Source of the DNA: Pogostemon cablin
Lineage: Eukaryota > Streptophyta > Magnoliopsida > Lamiales > Lamiaceae
Direction: 5' to 3'
Assembly (NCBI GenBank): GCA_023678885.1
Contig: CM042966.1
Coordinates: 25,248,028-25,312,027, forward strand
DNA: 64,000 bases
Shown: positions 58,174 to 64,000 of the stretch, in pieces
How positions within the stretch are numbered: the first letter of the stretch is position 1
Layout: each line of letters starts with the position of its first letter
The notes under the pieces: generated by a model
The model's input: only the letters and a program-made list of their open reading frames with translations
Database searches by the model: none
What the model was told of the DNA's origin: nothing
Position numbers and translations under genes: made by a program

Positions 58174-58545
58174 GGCAAAAACTCCTGTGCACCCGGGTGC
58201 ACGGACCACATTCCGTGCGCCTTTAGAATTTTGTGTTAAATTGTATACCATTTAGTATACAGATATGTACCCTTTATTTTATAAGGAAAATTATTGTGTG
58301 TAATATGGGCGCATGGACAACACTTCGTGCTCCTTTAGAATTTTGTGTTAAATTCTATACTCTTTAGTATAAAAATGTGTATCCTTTATTTTCTAAAGAA
58401 AAAAAATATTAATGAAAAGTGTATACCCTTTGAAACAAAATGGTGTACCTTTTATTAATTAAAGTGTATACTCTTTATACCAAAGCAATGTACCCTTACC
58501 CATAATACTAAATTTCTAAAGGCGTACGGAACGCAAGCTTCACCC
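58174..58545 (-). mobile_element. GTGCGCC-type MITE, copy D, inserted in an AAT run
   Basis: Begins GGCAAAAACTCCTGTGC and ends CGCAAGCTTCACCC. TAATAATAA flanks both sides (58165-58173, 58546-58554), consistent with a 9-bp duplication, though in an AAT run this is weak proof. Shorter body than copies A and B. Confidence 0.8.

Positions 58546-58593
<48 letters not shown>
58546..58593. repeat. (TAA)n microsatellite
   Basis: About 15 units directly beside copy D; the short run on its other side suggests one array split by the insertion. Confidence 0.95.
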
Positions 58594-58595
<2 letters not shown>

Positions 58596-59719
58596 TATAA
58601 ATCCTTAAATTAAAATATAAACATTTACTGCATAATAATACAATTCATAAAACGAAAGACCAATGTGTATGTATAACTTAATTTTAAACTGGTACGAATA
58701 AATATTTTTAAAATGTACTTTATTCATCGAGTTGAATTCTTTATTCCATGTTTGATGTTTTATGATATTTCATAACATAAAAAAATTATACTTATAAATG
58801 ACTATTAAATTCTTAGAATATATGATAGTAATGTGAAAAAAAATCATGACACATGTAGAATGTGGAATATAAAATGAAACATCATGTTAAAATAGATGAT
58901 TCAATGAGATATACTCATTGGCATTCCTTAATCACACCTGCATTCAAATTTTTATATTTAACAATATTCACTCCCAAAAAATAATTAAAAACTAAATTCA
59001 AATATCCATCAATATATTTTATTTTTTAAAAAAAATGGCATCACACATAACCAATAAGATTTTAAAATAAGTTATTAAGGTGTCTTTTGTTAAAATTAAA
59101 GATGGTGGAATGGTAAAAATGAATATTTTATAGTCGAAGGAAATATCATTTATAACACTAAAAGATATTAAGTCATCAAGTGCTAAATTTTTTGAGTTGG
59201 ATAATAATTTTTATTAATAATGCATATCCTTGAAGAATATATTAATTAAATTGTACAATGTATTGAAACAAAATATTTTATTTTATTTAATGCATTAAAG
59301 TGCACAATATGAGTGATGGTGTGCATGTTAAAATGTTTCGAATATACCAAAGTGAATCCAAATCCATATTATTCAAATTTTAAAGATTCCATTTTTCCTT
59401 TGTCTAAATTGTTTTGTATTTTTCCAATATTGTTGTAGGGCCAAGCATGTCATTTTCCCTCTGTATGGGTCCAATAATATGAGTTGTGTATCAAGTGGAT
59501 GATTAAGCATTGTAGACTTATTGGGATCTTGCTTGTTAATTAAAATTTCTTGCTACATCTAATTGATCCCACCACATAAATAAGAGCCCGTATCTTGTGT
59601 TATGGATATAATATTTTGTTGTAACTTTAATTGTTACCCCCTCCATCTCCGCATTTTTTTTTTGTCATTTTTGTTCAATCTCATTACAAAGTATTCATTT
59701 TATTTTTAGATTGATGTGA
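58594..59719. other. Intergenic, no gene seen
   Basis: AT-rich. 59638-59660 (ACCCCCTCCATCTCCGC) is a lone Stowaway-like end. Confidence 0.5.
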
Positions 59720-60280
59720 TCCATATTAAAGAATATTGTATTTAGTTAGTCCCACATCGATTGTTAACATTCTTTCATAGTTGTAACATGTATATATTTT
59801 CTCCAATATTATCAATACAATCATCTTTTCACTCAATTTCTATATGGTAATCAGAACCTAATTGGCTAACGCCTTTCTTATCCTCCACTAATACTCTCTG
59901 ACCTTGATTTTCTTTTTCTTTCGTCATTCACCATGGCCATTGACGAAAGCAACATCACAACCACCCCCTATCAGATGCCCCACCTAGTCTTGTGGCCTTC
60001 AACACCACATCTCAAGCCCCATTCAAACTCACATTAGCGAACTATGTAGCGTGGAGTTTTCAATGCGAATACTCCTCTCCAGCTACGATATGTTCTGATT
60101 CGTTGACAGAACTTATCCCTGCTCAGACCAGACCATCAGTACCGACGACACCACTACTCCAAACCCCTATTATGTGTACTAGCAGCGTCATGATCAGTTG
60201 ATCTTAAACGCTTTGATTGGCTCCATTACGCCGACAATGATTTTGTTCATCGCTTCTGCCACCAATTTCTACAACCCACA
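59720..60280 (+). mobile_element. Ty1/copia fragment: LTR end, primer site and 5' gag
   Basis: TTAGTCCCACATCGATTG (59736-59762) and CACTCAATTTCTA are typical of copia LTR start and end. TGGTAATCAGAACCT at 59847 is the tRNA-iMet primer site TGGTATCAGAGCCT with changes. Gag follows from ATG 59935 (AIDESN), then in a second frame FNTTSQAPFKLTLANYVAWS (59995-60060) and in a third LILNALIGSITPTMI (60200-60245). Frameshifts break it and the element ends at a MITE piece. Confidence 0.78.
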
Positions 60281-60405
60281 CATGGCCCCACACTCAACAC
60301 TAATACAACTACTCAATACACATTAAAATATTATTTCTCTCAACTCACTACATATTAAATTATTATATTCATTAATCCACGTGCAAAAAACAAACGATTA
60401 TGTTT
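60281..60405. mobile_element. Stowaway-like MITE fragment
   Basis: ACATGGCCCCACACTCAACA, ACTAATACAACTACTC and TTAATCCACGTGCAAAAAAC match the right two thirds of 29872-30074; the left end is missing where it meets the copia gag. Confidence 0.6.
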
Positions 60406-60804
60406 CAAGAGGATAGTTATTTTTTAAAAAAAAGATTGAAATATGAATGATATTAATATTTGAAAAAGTTATGAGTATAAGTTCATATACTAAATGATAC
60501 GACATTTAATACTAAATAATACAACTTTTAAGTCGTCAGATTTAGACACACAGTGAGTCGGAACACATGCAAATTTTATCCAATAAATAAATACACTAAA
60601 AGATATTTCTAAAGTATTTTTTCCTTTTACATGGATTCCTATGTTATATTGCGAAGTATAATACCCCATCCATCCTATTATAATATTACTATTTACATCA
60701 CACTTTTTTCTTTTAGCAATGACTACGGTGTCTGAGGCTTATTTTTTAAAAATTTGCGACCGTGGTCCCCCACACCAATTTCAACCCAATTGTGTTACTG
60801 TACA

Positions 60805-61632
60805 TAGGGGTGGGAATTTTTTTTGGATTTTGGGTACCCGAATCGATTCGAAAAAAAAATGACCGAAAAACTCGATTTTTTTGGGTAATTTAGGATTTCG
60901 AGTTTACCCGAATCTGATTATTAATTAGTGGATCGGTATCGGATTTTGAAAATTATCCGAATTACCCAATCGGGTTACCCTTTTTTTTATTTCTATTATA
61001 TCTATATACTAATATTAAGTAGGTTTCCATTACACAATCTCAATTTCTCAATCATCGGTTCACGATGCACATTCATTGAAGAGAAGTAGAGAATCCATCA
61101 AATCTTCATTTCCCACAATTAGTGAATAATCTCAATTTCCATTTATTCATATATTATATAAAATAATAAAGAAATTAATATTTTTTAAATAGTTTTATAC
61201 AACAATTTACTAAATTTATAATATAATACATCTTAAAAATATATTTAAATTTCATTAAATCACATTTTAATAGAAAGTTTGACACAATATTATTATTCTT
61301 ATATTAATTATAATATTATCATTAATTAATTTTTTTAATAAATTTACTTTAAGGATGATAAATATTAAGTTTGTTGAGAGTAACAATATATAAGAATGAC
61401 AAAATGTAATACTAATTTTATCACATGAAAATATAGGAAGATTTTTTTTAAAAAAAAGATTAAAAAAATAATAATATTTCGAGTTACCTGATCGAGTACT
61501 CGAAATATCGGGTACTTAAAATATCGATTCGAGTTCGGGTTCGGGTTCAGGTAATGCATTTTAAAACCCGAAATTTCAGTACCCGGACCCAAAACCTGAA
61601 TTACCCGAAACCCGGTCTGATACCCACCCCTA
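60805..61632. mobile_element. hAT-type non-autonomous element with 8-bp target duplication
   Basis: Ends TAGGGGTGGG and CCCACCCCTA are perfect inverted repeats. ACTGTACA flanks both sides (60797-60804, 61633-61640). Subterminal GGGTACCCGAAT / ATTACCCGA / GGGTTCGGG motifs repeat at both ends, as hAT transposase sites often do. 828 bp, no transposase. Confidence 0.9.
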
Positions 61633-61734
61633 ACTGTACATGCACTTAACCGCTTACCTTGCTGTTTGTTTCTTTCTTTTTTTTTCTTTTTTTTTTGGTT
61701 TTTATTTTTAATTTTATTTTTTTCAAATTTAATT

Positions 61735-62030
61735 TTAGAGTTTAGAGTATATTTTATTCTTAGAATTTAGGATATAATTATAATTTCACTCTTATGGTTT
61801 AGGGTATAATTTATTCCTAAGATTTAGGATTTATGGTTTAATTGTAATTTTACTCTTGTGCTTTAGGGTATAATTTATCCATATGGTTTAGGGTATAATT
61901 CTAATTTTACCTTTGTGGTTTAGGATATAATTTATTCCTATGGTTTAGGATATAATTGTAATTTTACCCTTGTGTTTTAGGGTATAATTTATCCCTATGA
62001 TTTAGGATTTAGGGTATAATAGTCATTTAA
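61735..62030. repeat. Tandem array of GGTTTAGGRTATAATTT units
   Basis: Four to five units of about 60 bp with TTTAGGGTATAATTTATYCC, TGGTTTAGG and GTAATTTTACCCTTGTG. Read in reverse it resembles the array at 41395-42965 (AAACCCTA, GGTAAAAT). Confidence 0.85.
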
Positions 62031-62066
62031 GTATAATAAATTTAAAAAAAAACTAAAAAAACAATA

Positions 62067-62320
62067 CTCCCTCCTTCCCATTTCAATATTTACGTTTGTT
62101 TTTTGCACGTTGATTAAGGAGTATAGTATTTTAATAGATAGTGGGTGGAAAGATATAATATTTAATGTAAAGTCGGTATGTGTATTAGTGTTGGATGTGG
62201 GAACCATGGTGATATGTTAATTGTTTTAGGTGGGTCTCATATTCCAAAAAAGGAAACGTAAACATTGAAATGAGACGCCCAAAATAGAAATATGTAAATA
62301 TTGAAATGAGATGGAAAGAG
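62067..62320 (-). mobile_element. Stowaway-like MITE
   Basis: CTCCCTCCTTCCCATTTCAA and TTGAAATGAGATGGAAAGAG between TA pairs. ATTGAAATGAGACGCCCAAA near 62263 is an internal echo of the right end. Close sister of 63051-63310. Confidence 0.75.
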
Positions 62321-62612
62321 TATTAATGAAGGAGAATGGATTAATTAAGAAGGTTGTGGATCACAGGTTCCATCAATTCATTTGGTGGGACTGATTCCAC
62401 CCAAGTCACACTCAATTGAACAAAACTTCCGTGTGCATTGTCCACGGAATCAATTATGTGGAACTATCGACCAAGCACGCTGTTCCGTTTTATTTTTTAT
62501 TTTTCCTTTTTTTACTTTTTTTCTATCTTTTAAAAATTTAATTTTAAAGATATAATTGTAATTTCATTATATATTTTATCGGACACATTTTAGCCTTAGG
62601 GTTTAGTGTATA

Positions 62613-62682
62613 CGATTTCACTAAAAAAAACTCATTTTTAGCAATGGATTTTACCGAATTCAATCTGTTGGTAAAAACAAAA
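62613..62682 (+). mobile_element. CACTA-type MITE end fragment
   Basis: CACTAAAAAAAACTCATTTT and TAGCAATGGATTTTACCGAA match the left end of 41516-41852; nothing after about 62682. Confidence 0.55.
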
Positions 62683-62812
62683 ACAAAACAAAAAATAACA
62701 TTAATTGAGGAGGGAACCACATATTAATTAATTAGGAGAAATTGGGAACCACAGGTTCTACCAATTTATTTGGTGAAACTGGTTCAACCAAAATTGTTTT
62801 CTACAAAATTTA

Positions 62813-63005
62813 TGTTCCCTCCGTCCCAATAATACTTGCACACTTTTTATTTTGATTCATCTCAAAAATACTTGCTCACCTTAAAAATGGAAACACTGCA
62901 AAATACTAATAATCTCATAATTCTACAATATTACAAAAATGTCACATTCTTTTTACATACAATCTAGTTAAAGTAAACTATATCATACACTTTGAATGAA
63001 GGAAG
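62813..63005 (+). mobile_element. Stowaway-like MITE, second type
   Basis: TTCCCTCCGTCCCAATAATA and TTTGAATGAAGGAAG between TA pairs. The internal TACTTGCACACTTTTTATTT differs from the 29872 type. Confidence 0.65.
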
Positions 63006-63050
63006 TATTATTTTTTTAATTTTCTTAAATTACCTCTCATTTAGCATATA

Positions 63051-63310
63051 TTCCCTCCTTGCCATTTCGATTCTTACGTTTACGTTTGCTTTTTGCATGT
63101 GGATTAAGGAATAAAGTATTTTAGTGGATAGTGGATTATAAGATATAATATATAATGTAAAGTGGGTAGGTCTATTAGTGTTGAATATGGATCCCAAGGT
63201 GATATATTAATTGTTTTAGGTGAGTCTCATATATAAAAAAAGAAAACGTAAAAATTGAAATGAGACGCCCAAAATAAAAATATTTAAAGATTAAAATGAT
63301 ACGGATAGAA
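63051..63310 (-). mobile_element. Stowaway-like MITE
   Basis: TTCCCTCCTTGCCATTTCGA and AAAATGATACGGATAGAA between TA pairs; same body as 62067-62320 (GGATTAAGGA, GTGGGTAGG, TTGTTTTAGGTGAGTCTCAT). Confidence 0.75.
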
Positions 63311-64000
63311 TATTATATATATTTTTTCTTAATCTCATTGAATAAAAATACATATCTAAATTATAAAGGGGTATCTTTTAAAAATGAAAATTTTTGGTTT
63401 AAAAGTTGTCAAGGTCATAATTGAGTTACATGGGACCGGCTCGGATTTTTTGTGTCATTTGGTACATCATCTCATGTGTCACACTGTTAGATGGACGACA
63501 CGTAGGAGAGAGAAACTATACCCTAATTCTTAAATTCTAGGGACAATGGTTTAATTTATTTCCCCCTCTTACGTATCAATCACTTAACATGTGATACAAA
63601 AGATGATGGACGGAAATGAGATCCGGTGTCCATGGACCTAACTACAAAATTTGCATTTATTCACTGATTGGGCATCGATTCAACGAAATTTAAGTTCATC
63701 ATGTATTTCGTCTGAGTGCTCCAAATGTTTATTTTAAAAAATATTATTTTAATTAATAAAAGTTTTTTTTAATTGAAATATCATGAATATTAATTTAATT
63801 ACGAAAATTATTTTTTTATGTTTTCAAAAACTTAAGGATATTTATAGTAAGAAGTAGTATTACATTAAAGTAATAAAAATATCACATTTAAATCGGATCA
63901 GATCTAAGTATAGAGAGTCGAATAGATGCAAAGAAGCTTTTTGTTTCATCGTGAATCCTACTCGACTTATTGGAGTGACTCAACTCTCCATAAGCAATTC
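63311..64000. other. Intergenic, no gene seen
   Basis: No supported feature. TGGGACCGGCTCGGATTTTT near 63429 echoes GGACCGG of the Pack-type ends, but nothing else matches. Confidence 0.45.

Overview
This is repeat-rich, AT-rich nuclear DNA from a flowering plant, most likely a eudicot. The evidence is a four-exon VPS55 gene with plant-type introns, a nuclear copy of the chloroplast gene ycf2, plant-specific Athila retrotransposons, and dense families of small DNA transposons. I cannot name the species from the sequence alone.

Layout. 1-850 has no recognisable gene; 851-1205 is a short GC-punctuated tandem repeat. 1324-13465 is a decayed Ty3/gypsy Athila-clade element: remnant 5' LTR, tRNA-Asp-like primer site, gag, protease, RT, RNase H, integrase, an extra ORF in the env position, polypurine tract and a 1.69 kb 3' LTR. 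A related LTR lies in reverse inside a small MITE at 15401-17011. 17961-20376 and 27825-28397 look like two non-autonomous Helitrons with matching ends. 20657-23546 is a complete non-coding LTR element with a perfect 5-bp target duplication. 23.5-33 kb is mostly MITEs: Stowaway-like, CACTA-like, and a family with 9-bp target duplications. 33311-34790 is a ycf2 insertion from the plastid.

The one gene I judge intact is on the minus strand at 37084-39939: VPS55, a small four-helix membrane protein of late-endosome-to-vacuole trafficking. A tRNA-derived SINE with a 19-bp target duplication sits about 0.4 kb upstream of it. 41.4-43 kb is a tandem array broken by a CACTA MITE and a MULE-type element.

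Two larger units, about 43.3-46.9 kb and 54.0-57.0 kb, share end sequences and an internal repeat but carry different broken pieces of host genes. The first has a PP2C phosphatase and a GH9 cellulase CBM49 domain. The second has a TAXI/7S-globulin-type aspartic-protease-like protein, a GT47 exostosin-type glycosyltransferase and an NLR leucine-rich repeat. They look like gene-capturing (Pack-type) transposons and are the most interesting feature here.

The remaining 47-64 kb holds a gypsy gag fragment, LINE-type RNase H remnants, a Ty1/copia 5' fragment, a clean hAT-type element with 8-bp target duplication, and many MITEs. Nothing forms a working pathway together; the window is a transposon landscape around one housekeeping gene.
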